Positions 11,201 through 21,872 of a stretch of 64,000 nt of DNA are shown here, one piece after another. Position 1 is the first letter of the stretch, and each line of letters opens with the position of its first letter. This stretch comes from Mytilisepta virgata (lineage: Eukaryota; Mollusca; Bivalvia; Mytilida; Mytilidae): NCBI GenBank assembly GCA_028015205.1, contig CM051511.1, positions 9,858,001-9,922,000 of the forward strand, given 5' to 3'. The notes under the pieces were generated by a model that saw only the letters and a program-made list of their open reading frames with translations, was not told where the DNA came from and ran no database searches. The position numbers and the translations under genes were made by a program.

Positions 11201-12714
11201 TATTCTGGCCCACGGGATGATATTTTACGATATCTAGCTGACAAAATGCAAATAATAATATATACTTAACGGTGCTAATAATTGACTATAAATAATGTTT
11301 GAATCTAAATATTTGAAAATCTTACCTGTTGGTCTTCAGCAATTCCTAGGAATGATAAACAAAACAATAAAAAATACAAGTGTTGCAGAACAGCTCGTAT
11401 AGAAGATAAACAAATGACAATAGACCCGTAAGCTATGGAATTGGAGAAAGGTAATTCGTCCGAATACACACTGTAAAAATCAGTATTGAAGAGAAACAAA
11501 AAAAGGTAAAACATAAATGCTCAATGTTTCGATTAACTAGTCCTGCACAAGAGCACAAAAAGAAAAGTTAAAAGCTAAAAAAAAAAGCTTCTTCAAAATA
11601 ATTTTTGTGCTTGTGACCAAGGCTTGATAAAAGGATAAAAGATATTTTAACACTTCCAAATTCACCAATGACTTTGAACTGATAACATTTCCTTATTTCT
11701 TATCGTGATCTTACTAGGCTTGTTAGGCGGAACACTGAGCCTTTTCTCTTTTGCTTTTTATTGTTTTTATTTTTAGGTCATCTTAATAGTTGGTTTATTT
11801 AACTTTTGCCCATTCCACGACTCTCGGACCCCTTGTCATTTGCTGATTACAGAATATTTTGTTAATCTTTAGTACGATTAAAGATTTGTAGCATGCGCAT
11901 CATTGGGAACCAAAGTTAAAGTACTTACTAGGAATATTATTCTTGATTTGAATAATCATTTACAAAGCACCAATCAAAATTATTCTCCGCGTTCTAAAAT
12001 AACTCAATTCAAAATTGATAAATTTGATAAAATTCTAAATCCATTTAAAAATTGTCTACACTTGTATGGTAAATTAGTCGTTTTTGCATAAAAAAAGAAC
12101 TTTTCAGAGAATTATGAATAATGTTTAAAACAAAGATTACATCTAAAATCTCGACCTGTAAGTCTAAAACATCGAATTTTCTTATAATGGTAAGACGCGT
12201 TATTGAAGATTGCTATAGAATAGCCAATGTCACCCACATATAATACATAGAATAGCTAATATCACCCACCGATAATACTAAACTAACATAAATATACAAG
12301 ACTAAAAGTTGCAAAAATTACTGAACTTAACTTCAAACCTTGAAAAATCAAGACAGTGATGACATATATTTCATTAAATTCTGTTGAGACATGTACACGT
12401 GAGAGCGCTAATTACAAAATGTGACAGGGACGGACATATGTATATCTATTTCCCACGCTCCACATTTCGCCGGGCGACAAAAAGTAGTTTAGATCTCCAA
12501 TTACAGCAATATTTAAATTTAAACTCCATTTCTGGTCAATATGTCTAAAGCCAAGGTATAAACAGTAGGATAACTTACCTCCAGATGATGTTACAGGTAT
12601 ATCAGTTACCCAGTCTTTGTGAACTAACTGGTCAACCTGACCAATACTAGCTGACGACACACAACCACAAACTACCAACAATATGACAACCGACAATATC
12701 ATTTCTCTTTCCAA
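5249..12714 (-). CDS. Secreted CAP-superfamily (CRISP/GLIPR-like) protein with EGF-like and ShKT-like modules
   Basis: Nine coding exons fit phase and splice signals: 12579-12714, 11326-11345, 9948-10058, 9016-9106, 8488-8639, 7778-7872, 7521-7606, 6370-6561, 5249-5361. They total 996 nt, or 331 residues. The protein opens with a signal peptide (hydrophobic MILSVVILLVVCGC core). The CAP domain follows at about 65-210, with the family signatures HNKYRR, NIMKLYWDDDLAYTAQKHAELC-type helix, GQNMC, W-x-D-I-GHFTQ, RVGCGYAEC and VCNYAYG. A Cys-rich EGF-like segment (CTCKCLPYYSGTEC) is next, and the chain ends in a six-cysteine ShKT-like tail (CARQTMNDC...CPRACGRCP). CAP proteins are extracellular and serve varied, often defence or reproductive, roles; the substrate here is unknown. 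The least certain parts are the 20-nt second exon and the GC donor after exon 5. A TATA-like box lies just upstream. Confidence 0.85.
6370..6561 (-). other. CAP gene exon 8 (EGF-like module)
   Basis: The acceptor follows a good pyrimidine tract (ctctttttacctactag) and the donor is G|gtatgg. The exon encodes the Cys-rich stretch CDKYTTSLCKQNC...CTCKCLPYYSGTEC, an EGF-like spacing. It enters in phase 1 from exon 7 and leaves in phase 1 into the ShKT exon, so the two modules stay in frame. A decayed copy of most of this exon lies immediately upstream at 6677-6818. Confidence 0.75.
6677..6818 (-). pseudogene. Decayed duplicate of CAP exon 8
   Basis: This stretch repeats the 5' half of exon 8 and its preceding intron, including the acceptor tract and the 'catgagtttaccacagtctgaaacatg' block. 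Small deletions and a poly-T run destroy the reading frame, and the second half of the module (CTCKCLPYYSG) is missing. It is best read as a dead exon left by a local duplication that did not become functional. Confidence 0.7.
6844..7003. repeat. Perfect 80-bp tandem duplication
   Basis: Two apparently identical 80-bp units run head to tail, at 6844-6923 and 6924-7003. Each begins 'atagctagcagtcccc' and ends 'gacttactgtagg'. The lack of differences suggests a recent duplication (or an assembly artefact). It lies in the intron between CAP exons 7 and 8. Confidence 0.9.
7521..7872 (-). other. CAP gene exons 6 and 7 (core beta-strands and Cys-rich hinge)
   Basis: Exon 6 (7778-7872) encodes LVSRHITRVGCGYAEC...VCNYAYG, the conserved CAP beta-sheet segment. 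Exon 7 (7521-7606) encodes the hinge with CGECQDHCDDGLC. Exon 6 has an acceptor at gattttag, starts in phase 0 and ends in phase 2; exon 7 starts with the missing base. A competing acceptor eight bases downstream (ttagttag) would break phase. Confidence 0.8.
8486..8491 (-). promoter_or_regulatory. Probable GC-type splice donor of CAP exon 5
   Basis: Exon 5 must end after the CAG of the GHFTQ motif to join LVSRHITRVGCG in phase 0. The next intron bases are GCATGT, giving CAG|GC instead of CAG|GT. The nearest GT, four bases further on, would shift the frame into a stop. GC-AG introns are a known minority class. Confidence 0.6.
8868..8950. repeat. Intronic segment duplicated from or to 6586-6673
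   Basis: The stretch 'tttgaaactatgtcaagttagcaataaaatg...aatagaacagatgtttt' is present twice in CAP introns, here and at 6586-6673, with a few small indels. Together with the dead exon and the 80-bp tandem copy it marks the middle of the CAP gene as a duplication-prone area. Confidence 0.75.
9195..9370 (+). mobile_element. Degenerate tRNA-derived SINE head (old copy)
   Basis: 'gggcccccgtggaacgactggtctaag...' followed by 'tcctatcaatactga' tracks the head of the SINE family that is well preserved at 28603 and 62233, but with many substitutions and no clear tail or target-site duplication. It is an old copy in the intron between CAP exons 3 and 4. Confidence 0.5.
11098..11257. mobile_element. 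Fold-back (hairpin) element, MITE-like
   Basis: Two arms of about 62 bp (11098-11160 and 11196-11257) are reverse complements with a handful of mismatches and enclose a 35-bp loop. Each arm carries 'cagctagatatcgtaaaatatca' and 'agaatatgaag'. No coding sequence is present. This is the form of a non-autonomous fold-back or MITE insertion; family not recognised. It lies in a CAP intron close to the micro-exon. Confidence 0.8.
11326..11345 (-). other. 20-nt micro-exon of the CAP gene
   Basis: The acceptor is a long pyrimidine-rich tract ending 'atcattcctag', and the donor is CAG|gtaaga. The 20 bases between them encode G-I-A-E-D-Q-Q when joined to the phase-1 end of exon 1 and the phase-0 start of exon 3. 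Reading the upstream tract as coding gives a run of F, L and C residues that is an artefact of the pyrimidines. Confidence 0.6.
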
Positions 12715-12740
12715 AATGTAAAGAGGGACTTATCGTTTTC

Positions 12741-12749
12741 TTATATAAT
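12741..12749 (-). promoter_or_regulatory. TATA-like box upstream of the CAP gene
   Basis: On the minus strand this reads attatataag, about 30 bp upstream of the first ATG (12714-12712). The spacing would give an almost leaderless transcript from the first ATG. Initiation at the second in-frame ATG (12702-12700) would also keep the signal peptide. Confidence 0.45.
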
Positions 12750-15499
12750 GTGTATGTTGTGTGACGTGAACTTAACCTGGTTACGAACTGGGTGTTTATG
12801 TACACAAGTATTCTCATTTCGCTAATTAATTAAATCCCCTTTCATTCTGTATTTGGAAAGTTTGATAATACGTGCATCAGAGTTGTACAGGATGGTTCGT
12901 TGCCATAAACTGACTCAATGCAACATTGATAACGAAATATGACCTTTTGATAAAGAGGTTTGACCTCGAACATTTCAATATTGTAAGACTTATTACTTTT
13001 GCTGTCTTGTTATCAGTTAAAACCTTGGTTAAAAGAAAACTGTTATATAAAATATAGTAACCGTTATTGATACTAGAATTTTTCAATATTTATTTTATTC
13101 ATAGATTTATCATTTTTCTAATTTTATTCATCTTTTTGTTTGTCATCTATTGATAGGAAGCTTCAAATTTGTTCTGTGTAAAAATTAATTTGCAATTTCA
13201 ATCTATATAATGACGAGACATTTTTAAATAATTCCAAATTATTATTCTTGAGTGTCATTTTCTCCAAGCATTTTGTATATTTATATATATATGCTGAATT
13301 AAGTTTTCTATCCTAATTATTGAATGATTCCGAAAGGCTGCTAAATGAGACTGTTCCCCTAACGACACTGTGCATGTTTATTGCATGTTTTTAAATAAAG
13401 AGTAAAGCAATACTTGCAACAAGACACTATGGAACTGGGAGAATTTTAAGCAACTTACATGATTATTTTTTTTATTTCGTGTATTTTGTGAAATTGAATT
13501 GCAATAATCATCACGTTATAGTATTTAAACACTAGAAAGTGGCAACATAATGGTTATAATTTGTAGGCCAATGAGTTTTTGTTGTTACGTCTGAATTCTG
13601 TCCTTTGGATTGTGTTAATTGATTGGCACGTCATTCTGATATATGTTGTATTATATATATTATATTAAATGCTATCCTTACTTTTGTGCACTTCACACAT
13701 TGTCACAGTAGATTTGTATCATTTCTTTATCTTTTTTCGCCTTAGCAGCAAACAAACTTGCAGCTTGGATGTGTATTCATTTGGTGTCGTTCATGATTTG
13801 TATGTAGTTTCTTTTTGATTCATTGTTAATATTAATCTTGGTCAGATTCTAAAATGAAAGAACTGGATATAATCTAAGAAATATAGTACTAGTATTGATG
13901 TTCATTGTTTTTATTATTATTATTATTATGTAATTCATGTTTTGCATTATTGTATTATATGTTCATTGAAGATAGATCATTGTTGGTCTTTAATTCAATA
14001 CACATACTTACTTACATACTTACTGTTTATTTTTCCAACACATGGTAAACGAAGTTTGCAATAAATGAATGAATAATTTAATAAAAAGGATAAATTTTGT
14101 GAAAACTAAGGACATTCCATCGTGCACCAGTCTGTCTTTAGATGGTTTTTGAATATAGCCTCGTTTTGGCATTTGAATCTGCTCTTCAATGTTTTTAGAC
14201 TGGGATCAGGTCTCTTTAATTTGCTGTCCTGCAGAAAGCTTCGTGCACAAAGAGACCCGTAGATTTCGAATGGCGGGAGAAATCAAGGGCAGGTAACACC
14301 AGTCTACAATATTTTTTGTCTGTTTGGACTTTCCACATTGTCGGCTTTGAGCCCATCTGTTCAGTCGTAAATCTACGAAATGTGCTTCCTTATGTATTAT
14401 AATAACGTTCTTTGATACCAATTTTGATGCACAAAATGTGCCCATTTCGTCGATTTATGACTTATCAGTTGTGCTCAAGGCCTAAACCAAAACAACAATC
14501 CAAAGAGAAAAAGAGAAAATTCAAAAAAAGCCAAAATTACCAATAGGAGTAAAGCCAAAACCATCAAATGGACGGATGATGGATGGGTTATTGTTTAACA
14601 CCCAGTGGCAACCATTAGATGCATCTCAGGACGAGAACATGTTGATATGATATGAATATGAACCTTGCTTTGTACTAGATCTACACACTGAGCCCGATTT
14701 TAACGTGCTAGTTCACGGGGTAGAAAGCCTGCTTGAAGACATGTCATCACATCCAGACACATTATTCTGACTGCGAGCCGAACGGTCCTTGCTCTCAGTA
14801 CTTCTAAATAACGCATACTTGGCAGGGAAACAGCAAATAATAATTTATATGTTTTTGGTCTGAGACCAAAAAGACAAAACCATCTACATACAGTACTCTG
14901 CATGCAGCACAATTTTATTAATTTTATTTTTTTACCTGTGTTTCAAAATACAAGCAACTAAATTCATAATTATACTTGAGTCTACCAGAAGTGTCAGAAT
15001 TCCAAATACAAGCCTTTTCACCAATTAAAGATAGGACACAACGCTCCGACGATAAGCTGAAAGCGCTCCTACCACGGTCCCATTAAATATTCTGATTGAA
15101 ATACAATGTAATGTCTAATAAATTTTAATTAATATCTAAACTGTTAAATTAGAATAACAAACATGTTATAATATTTATATACATTGAGTGATGTGTCAGG
15201 ATTTGGGGAGAGATGGAAATGATGAACTCCTGTAGAGTTTCTAACAAAAGTATGTTCAGAAAACATATTTCCGGCTCTTGTCAGAAGTTTATACAGAATC
15301 TCAGTCACATATGAAACTCGGAAGTGTTATCTAAAGTGAATCCGTAAATCTGATTAAATGTTTGTTGCCGTCACTATTAAACATACGAACACGAAAGTAG
15401 TTTGACTTTATGCTGCACAGATCTATATACAGAATGAGATGGTATTTCATCCTTGTAAAATGAGCTGTCACATTCTTTTGTCGCTCTGTAAACTGAGAA
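12750..15499. other. Intergenic between the CAP and PLAC8-like genes
   Basis: No gene recognised. It holds a copy of the 'gataccaattttgatgcacaa' repeat (14405-14480) and a SINE-body-like repeat (14569-14880). A 79-codon open frame on the minus strand at 14206-14445 partly overlaps the repeat and shows no family I know. Confidence 0.5.
14569..14880. mobile_element. SINE-body-like repeat (headless copy)
   Basis: From 'atggatgggttattgtttaacacccagtggcaa' through 'agacatgtcatcacatccagacacattattctgactgcgagcc' the sequence parallels 51600-51830, where the same body is attached to a tRNA-like head with A and B boxes. Here the similarity ends before the head, so this is probably a 5'-truncated copy. 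Confidence 0.6.
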
Positions 15500-17953
15500 T
15501 CACATTCCGATGTTGTCCAATTCTTTTGTCATTTGACATACAGAGCATGGTTCACAACAACACGTGGTCCAAAAATCATTTACTAATGAGCCCTGAAAAT
15601 ATTCAGTAAATTATTAAATTAACAAATTCATATAAAAAAAAAATAGATACTTATTGGGGTAATTTTCTACGATCAGTTTTTCTTAATTACTTTTTATCCC
15701 CGCGGATATTTTTTGCTGTTCGGCGTACGCACGTGTGTTAGTCCAGGATAATCTCAGTAACCACCAGATGTAGAAAGATGAAACTTGGGTAATTGATTGC
15801 ACTGTGTGTGGGAACTGTGCCAAATTTGGAATGGAATAGCGCCCGTAGGACCCGGTCTACAAAGGGAGAATAATCGTACATTATTCTTTTCTCAGGTTAT
15901 TTGGAATACGGAACTGAAAGTTGGCTCAGTAATTGCCCTGTCAATGTAGATTATGCCAAAGGTTTCGGAATTAGAATAGCGCCCCTGGGGCCGGGCTACA
16001 CATGCAGCCTAAGGGTACATTATTCCTTTGTCACGCAACTCTTCTCAAGTTGTTTGGAATATGAAACTGAAAGTTGGCTCAGTAATTGCCCTGCCAATGT
16101 GGATTGTGCCAAATGTTTCAAAATTTGAATTGCACCCCTGGGGACTGGGCTACACATGTAGCCTTAGGATACATTATTCCTTGGTCACGCAACTCCTCTC
16201 AGTTATTTGGAATACGGAACTGAAACTTGGCTTAGTAATTGAACCACTAATGTAGATTGTGCTAAATGTTTCGGAATGTTTTTAAGATGAGGTTCCAACT
16301 TTGGTAAATTTCCTGCAAGTCTCAAAGACCATTATTTTTTATATTTTTTACAAGAAACCATGTATTTTCTGGATCACATCACCAGTAACACATATTGTTA
16401 ATAGGATTCAGAAACAAGCAAAACTGGTTTATAAATATGTTTCCTAATCATTTGGAAAACACAATTGAAATATAAAAAATGAAAAAAACGTATTTACAAT
16501 AGAGAAGAACACTGAAAACTAACAGTGTTAACACAGCTATTTGTGAAAAATAAACGTGAATGTCGTACAATTCTTTCTCGAACTTTTTGTTAATAATATG
16601 ATTTTTAACTTACAATTTATTAAATAAAACCATTCGTATTAGTCTTATAAATGAGTTATCCGTTCCCATTCATCTTCGCACCCTCAACCAGGTCCCAATG
16701 AATACCTTTGTCCCAAACTAAAAGTGCCAGTTATTTTATTCCAAAAAAGTAATGTATCTTGGGTACCATCTAAAAACTATAAGGCCAAATAAAAAAATAC
16801 ATGTGTTTAGGGTAACACACTGAAAAAAGTTAGGTAGGGTAGGTAGGGAAATTTTTTTTTTACATTAATTTTTTTAGTTACGTTGGAGTCACCTTGACTT
16901 TAACAGTGCTTGTTGAAGAAAGGTTATAAAAAATTTAGGGTAGACACTAAAATTTAGGTAGGGTCGGGTTACCCTAAACACAACTATATTTTTTTTAGGC
17001 CTAATGTAAGTTTATTTAAAAAACATACCTTGATCCCAAACAATGTTCTAATTTTGATTCGCAATGCAAATGTCGCACATGGAATAAGTGCCATGAACGG
17101 GGTCTCTCCGAGTCGTGTAGCAATCATATATTTGAAGTACGGCCAACAGCAAAAGTAACATAAACCTGGAAAATAAATTGTTAACTGTTTTAACAAAGAT
17201 AAACGTTGCGATAAACAAAATTCTGAATCTGTGCAATATCAAGACATCAACTGAAGTTGAGTTATCTCGCTTTGCGCGAAAAATCTATCTGTTAATTGAC
17301 AAAATGCATGCGCATGATACAGCTGTTATGTTGGGTTTTTTTTGCACTATATGCACCAAAGAAGCGATCCTACGTAGGCGACCATTTCAAAGGGATGGTA
17401 AAATGATAATCATTTAAAATCACATGTTGAGTACTTGTAACATTCAACTTACCACTTCTTTTTTCATCTTTGCCACAAGAACAGAGTCCAGTGTTCCAGT
17501 TTCTCTCGCAGTGAGCATCATCAAACGGCCCATGAAAAGCCGAGTTTTTGCGACATTCACTCTCCCGTCTGGACATTGTTTTTGGTTGAGTTGAAATGAC
17601 TAAGGAGGTATCTTCATTGGCGAATGACCCACCCGTCATAACGACCTTCTCATCGGCTTCTGAATAATACGATTAAAAATTTCAATCAGTTTGAGTGGTA
17701 ATAAATCACAAATTGTATGAATAAAGTATCTGTTTTTATGGGTATGAATATTTTGGTGAACCCTTCTGGGAAATTTTCGAAAAAATCAGTATAAAGGTAA
17801 TTTTAAATACGTAAAACTCTTTCCCAGGAAGTTTGTTTTTTAAACTAAATTAAGGAATATTGTCACACTAAAGTATACAACAAATGCTTTAATTTGCAAA
17901 AGAACATTCATATTACATATATATATATATCTTATTAAGTTACAAGATCTGTC

Positions 17954-18034
<81 letters not shown>

Positions 18035-20698
18035 AGTTGGAAATCTTTTTTTCCCTTGCATTAATTTAAATTTTGATTTTACCAAAAAATAAACATTTAA
18101 TCCATAACCCCTCTATGTTACTTTTAAGGCACTTGCTAAATTCACCTCAAAATAACATGATTTTCAGCTTCGATATAAAAGTCCATAGTTTATTCCTGAC
18201 ACATTCCAAAATAATAATGATATGGAGTACATATCATTAATTACTGTTATATAAAATCCGTACTATTTTTCTTACTTGAAATTTCCTGAAGTTTAAATTT
18301 GAGTTTTAATGCCAAGTTGTTAAAATTTAGAATTGCACTCTTAGGTAATTTTTTATTTCTGCCGGAAAATGTTCTTTTCACTAACAAATTCTAATGCAGA
18401 AAAATTATAAATGATATATGATATGATAAAGAATGAACTTGTTTGTGAGAAATTTTTCGGAATCTGGATAAGATCGGAGAAGTATGTCTTATCCATGATA
18501 TCTATTTATTAGTGTAAACAGTTCAAATCAATTCGAAAGGGTCGTAATGCAGTTTTTATAAATGCGAATAAACACAAATTATTGCAGATAACACGAATGA
18601 GACATGAAAGAAAGGTAATATACATACAAAATCTATAATTGAATTTAATTTTATTCTAAAGTTTTCTTTATATTCACCATATTTCATGTAAACGGAGAAC
18701 GGATTTTCAATTTTTTTAATCTTATCATTTAACAATAAAAAGACATGATCTATTAAGAAGTTAGAATAATCATTGGCGCCTTCAAATTCTGATGATAGAG
18801 TGTAAATCTGATTATGTAATCTGTTTTTAATTAATTACAGTAAACTAACAAAGAGTCAACAAATTGCTATAAAAATCAAGCAAAATCCAATATGAAAAAT
18901 TTAACGAGTTTTCAAGGAGAAAACAGCACCTACTGGAGTCGTTCTGTAATACAACGCTGTTAGTCATCAGATTGGAATGTGTAAAACCATGTAAACAGTA
19001 GCTTCAGACTGTTATATACTGTCTGGTGATTTGCTTATCATAAAATGTCAACATTATTAGTAAATTACACAGAATAGATGTTGGTTAGATAGTTAATGGA
19101 TTCATGAAAATATAATTTACTGATTTAATATACTACCACTGGTAATTTTATAAAAATATAATAAAACGCTACATAAACACGGCATTAAAATTATGAATTC
19201 TACTATATTATGATGCATCCACCTTATGGGATTATATTTACGAGGTCAGCTGTTGGAAATTTCAGATCCAGTGTCACATTCGTCTTAGGTTGTAGCATAG
19301 TTTGATTTTGTAATATGGTTCAAGTTAAAAGTTTAAAGTACAGCTGACCCTCATTATTTCAAAGTTTAAAATACATAAATTTTAAGATATCGGGGGTAAG
19401 TATAATGCAAAGTGATTGGGTCGGATGGATTATTTCGATATATCCAGAATTTTTAGATAAACTAACCGGAAGGTATAACAAGTCAATGGTATACTTTTTT
19501 ATTAACACACAAACCCAAATTTTAGTGCATATATTTGCTTTACCAGTTTGTGTACGGTATTTTACGTTTCGAATGTCTCTCGAGATAAAAATTAGCAATA
19601 ATGCCCCATTCATTTGTCGCTTTACGAGTGAATATTGGCATTTTGTTGTCGAATATGTATTTATCACATCCTGTTTTATTCAATGTAGTATTTTCAGATT
19701 AATTGTGAATTTTGAGACTGCAATGTTTCCCGCAGGACTGCGTGCCTAAACTAAATACTGACTTATACTATGAATATCAATATGCCCGAACTCTGCCATG
19801 TAATCCGGCCACTCGATATTCTAGAGGAGCCCTAAGAAGATTTTTTCTGGTGGTATTATTCATTTCATTAGACAACATAACTTTTTTAAGACGATACCGC
19901 ATGATTGGTCGTCCCTTTTATTTCATGCACAACTGTTTTCAACGTTTCATAGGGCTGACTGGAAATTATTTTCAAACAGGCTGAATGTGGAGAGACCATT
20001 TATTTTTTTCGCCTTGCCAACCCAGGTTATCCATTTACCAAAAATTAATCTACCCTAGAATATCAAATGGTTGTTCCTTTCAAAAAGGTACTATTCATGC
20101 TATTGGGGGACCGAAAATATCCCAGAAAATATCATCATGAATATATACTATCTTTCTCATTTTCTCACGTTTTGTCATATTTTATGAATCAATAACAGGT
20201 ATGTATTGGGTCAGACAGTACACATGGTTTATAGTAGCCAGCTGGACAAAGAAAACGACATTAAAGTCACCTTATTGAATATAAATGAGAATCAATAACT
20301 GTTTGTGTACATGGCTCCCTATGAAAAGCTGTATCTTTACCTGGTGGGAATATAATACAGCATTTCATATTATCTGAATAGATTCCGAAATGCAAGATTA
20401 AATTTTATGGCGCAATAGAGATCTTTGGAAGCTGCACTTTTCTCTCTGGTGTCCCAAATTTATTTAAACCAGAAATTACACAATTTTCTTAGCACCAACA
20501 TATTAATATAATATTTATCGAGCGTATAGATCGCATATCAGCTTAATCAGTCATTTCTATTAATAGTATTAACTAGTTTCTGGTCGTATGTTTTAGAGGA
20601 AATCACTCTTACGCGAATTTCTGAAAAATATGTTATCATTAATAGTGACATTATTGTTTATTACAGATCAAGGAAAATGACTTACCGTTCGTATCCAT
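15500..20698 (-). CDS. PLAC8 / cornifelin-like cysteine-rich protein
   Basis: Four coding exons in consistent phase: 20686-20698 (MDTN plus one base), 17453-17659, 17029-17165 and 15500-15592. They total 450 nt, or 149 residues. The C-terminal 90 residues carry the PLAC8 pattern: RNWNTGLCSCGKD, CYFCCWPYFKYMIATRLGE, the central P-x-A-LRIKIRTLFGIKGS segment, and the closing CCCEPCSVCQMTKELD. PLAC8-family proteins are small, membrane-associated Cys-rich proteins (placenta-specific 8, cornifelin, plant cadmium-resistance proteins). Metazoan members have been linked to differentiation and stress, but the biochemical role is unsettled. The N-terminal 55 residues are a family-variable extension. The 13-nt first coding exon is supported by phase and a clean G|gtaagt donor. 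Its neighbour across a 1.1-kb gap, the centrin-like gene, is transcribed divergently. Splice phase makes the model strong; the exact start is less so. Confidence 0.85.
15720..16290. repeat. About 153-bp tandem repeat, three diverged units
   Basis: The motif 'tttggaatacggaactgaaagttggctcagtaattgccctg' recurs at about 15899, 16052 and 16204. Each unit also carries 'tagcgcccctgggg' and 'tacattattcctt' blocks. Units differ by about 10-20%. The array lies in the last intron of the PLAC8-like gene. Open frames across it are by-products of the repeat. Confidence 0.85.
16802..16982. mobile_element. MITE-like element with 15-bp terminal inverted repeats
   Basis: It starts with tgtgtttagggtaac (16802-16816) and ends with the exact reverse complement gttaccctaaacaca (16968-16982). 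The 181-bp body has no ORF and repeats 'taggtagggt' motifs internally. No certain target-site duplication could be read. Confidence 0.7.
17955..18026. repeat. (TA)n microsatellite
   Basis: Roughly 36 uninterrupted TA dinucleotides, in the first intron of the PLAC8-like gene. A long run of alternating Y and I codons on the minus strand comes from this repeat and is not a gene. Confidence 0.95.
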
Positions 20699-20793
20699 GG
20701 TAAATGATCAAAAATTATGATTGCACGTGTGTTGGCATTGATGATGTTAGACAGCAGATACTGATGATCAGGAGATATTCTTCCGCGCGCGTG

Positions 20794-20801
20794 CTTTTAT
20801 G
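20794..20801 (-). promoter_or_regulatory. TATA-like motif upstream of the PLAC8-like gene
   Basis: Reads cataaaag on the minus strand, about 100 bp upstream of the ATG at 20698-20696, next to a short GC-rich run (cacgcgcgcgg). It is a plausible core promoter on position alone. Confidence 0.3.
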
Positions 20802-21790
20802 ACATTATCATTAAGGTTATAATTTCATATGTTCACTACACATGCTGCAGTCACAACAGTGTATCCCCTAATCGGATAAATGAACTCATTTGAAAGTAAA
20901 GCGGTTTAAAATTTAATATCGCATTGTCAAAGTGTATAAAAAGTCAAATACATTTGTTAAATTGTAGGTCGGAAAAAACGTAGGAAAACAAACAAAAATC
21001 CAATGTGTATTTCAGCAAAAATAGAATGTGGTCTGTATATTGTGTTCAATATATCTAATTTTAATTATTTGGTTCAATACTTTTTATCCGCGGTATGAAA
21101 AGGTGCTTTAGGCTTTTCAAAATTAACCCTTTCTGAATTTGTTTTAAGGGAAAGTTTTAATATTCCTTGCCAATAACACTCAATACATATCTTTTATTTC
21201 GAATCAACGGCTGACAATTAAGGGGCAGATCCCATAAAAAAATTAAAAGAGAGGGAAAATATGTATTTTAACGGCCACACATAATTTCTTTTTAAACAAA
21301 AAGAAATCTTCTCTTTCCTTTTCGTATTTTTTTTACAAAGTAATACCTAAGAAAGTACTTTTTCTTTCATGTTCAACTTAATTGCAAAGCTTTAATTTCT
21401 GGGAATATTTTTAGAATTAATATATACATATACTCAACAAATCCTTGCAGAATTGTTGAAAAATAGTAAGATATAAGTTCTAGATAAGTAACCGGCGAAT
21501 TTTTCTTCCAAATTATTCCAGTACAGTAAACATTTTTGATGTAGATCCCTATATATGCAGGTCCAAATTTGCTTTTGTTACTTAACAGAATATCATATAT
21601 AGAGCTCTGATTCAAAACTATGATATATATTATCACTGAGAGGTCCATTACCCGAAATCCCAAGTTAGAAGCAAAATCGGTTCTGATTTTTTTAGCCTTT
21701 GGACGTTAACGCTCTTTTCCCGCCAAATATCCGGGACTGTTTTGTATTTTACACATCATTTACGTCACTCGGCAACAATAAAGCTTCAAA

Positions 21791-21817
21791 ATGGCGGTGG
21801 TGACAGGTGCTCGATGA
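21791..21817 (+). promoter_or_regulatory. Short upstream ORF in the leader of the centrin-like gene
   Basis: ATG GCG GTG GTG ACA GGT GCT CGA TGA precedes the main ATG at 21873 by about 55 bp. The aaaATGG context is good. If the transcript starts upstream, this eight-codon frame could reduce translation of the main ORF. Confidence 0.4.
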
Positions 21818-21872
21818 TCGTTTGAACTCAGAATATACCACCAGACAAATTCTAAAATATATTTCATCTAAA

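Noticed and set aside
11346..11514. Hydrophobic N-terminal extension on the minus strand before the CAP micro-exon
   Set aside because: It is the translated pyrimidine tract of a splice acceptor, and joining it to the first exon breaks phase.
12412..12578. Continuation of the first CAP ORF past the donor (to 100 codons)
   Set aside because: A clean G|gtaagt donor lies at 12578, and the extension has no CAP similarity.
14206..14445. 79-codon minus-strand ORF with a basic, soluble-looking composition
   Set aside because: Partly inside a dispersed repeat and without splice partners; left as unsupported.
17840..18085. 81-codon minus-strand ORF rich in Tyr and Ile
   Set aside because: Produced by the (TA)n microsatellite.
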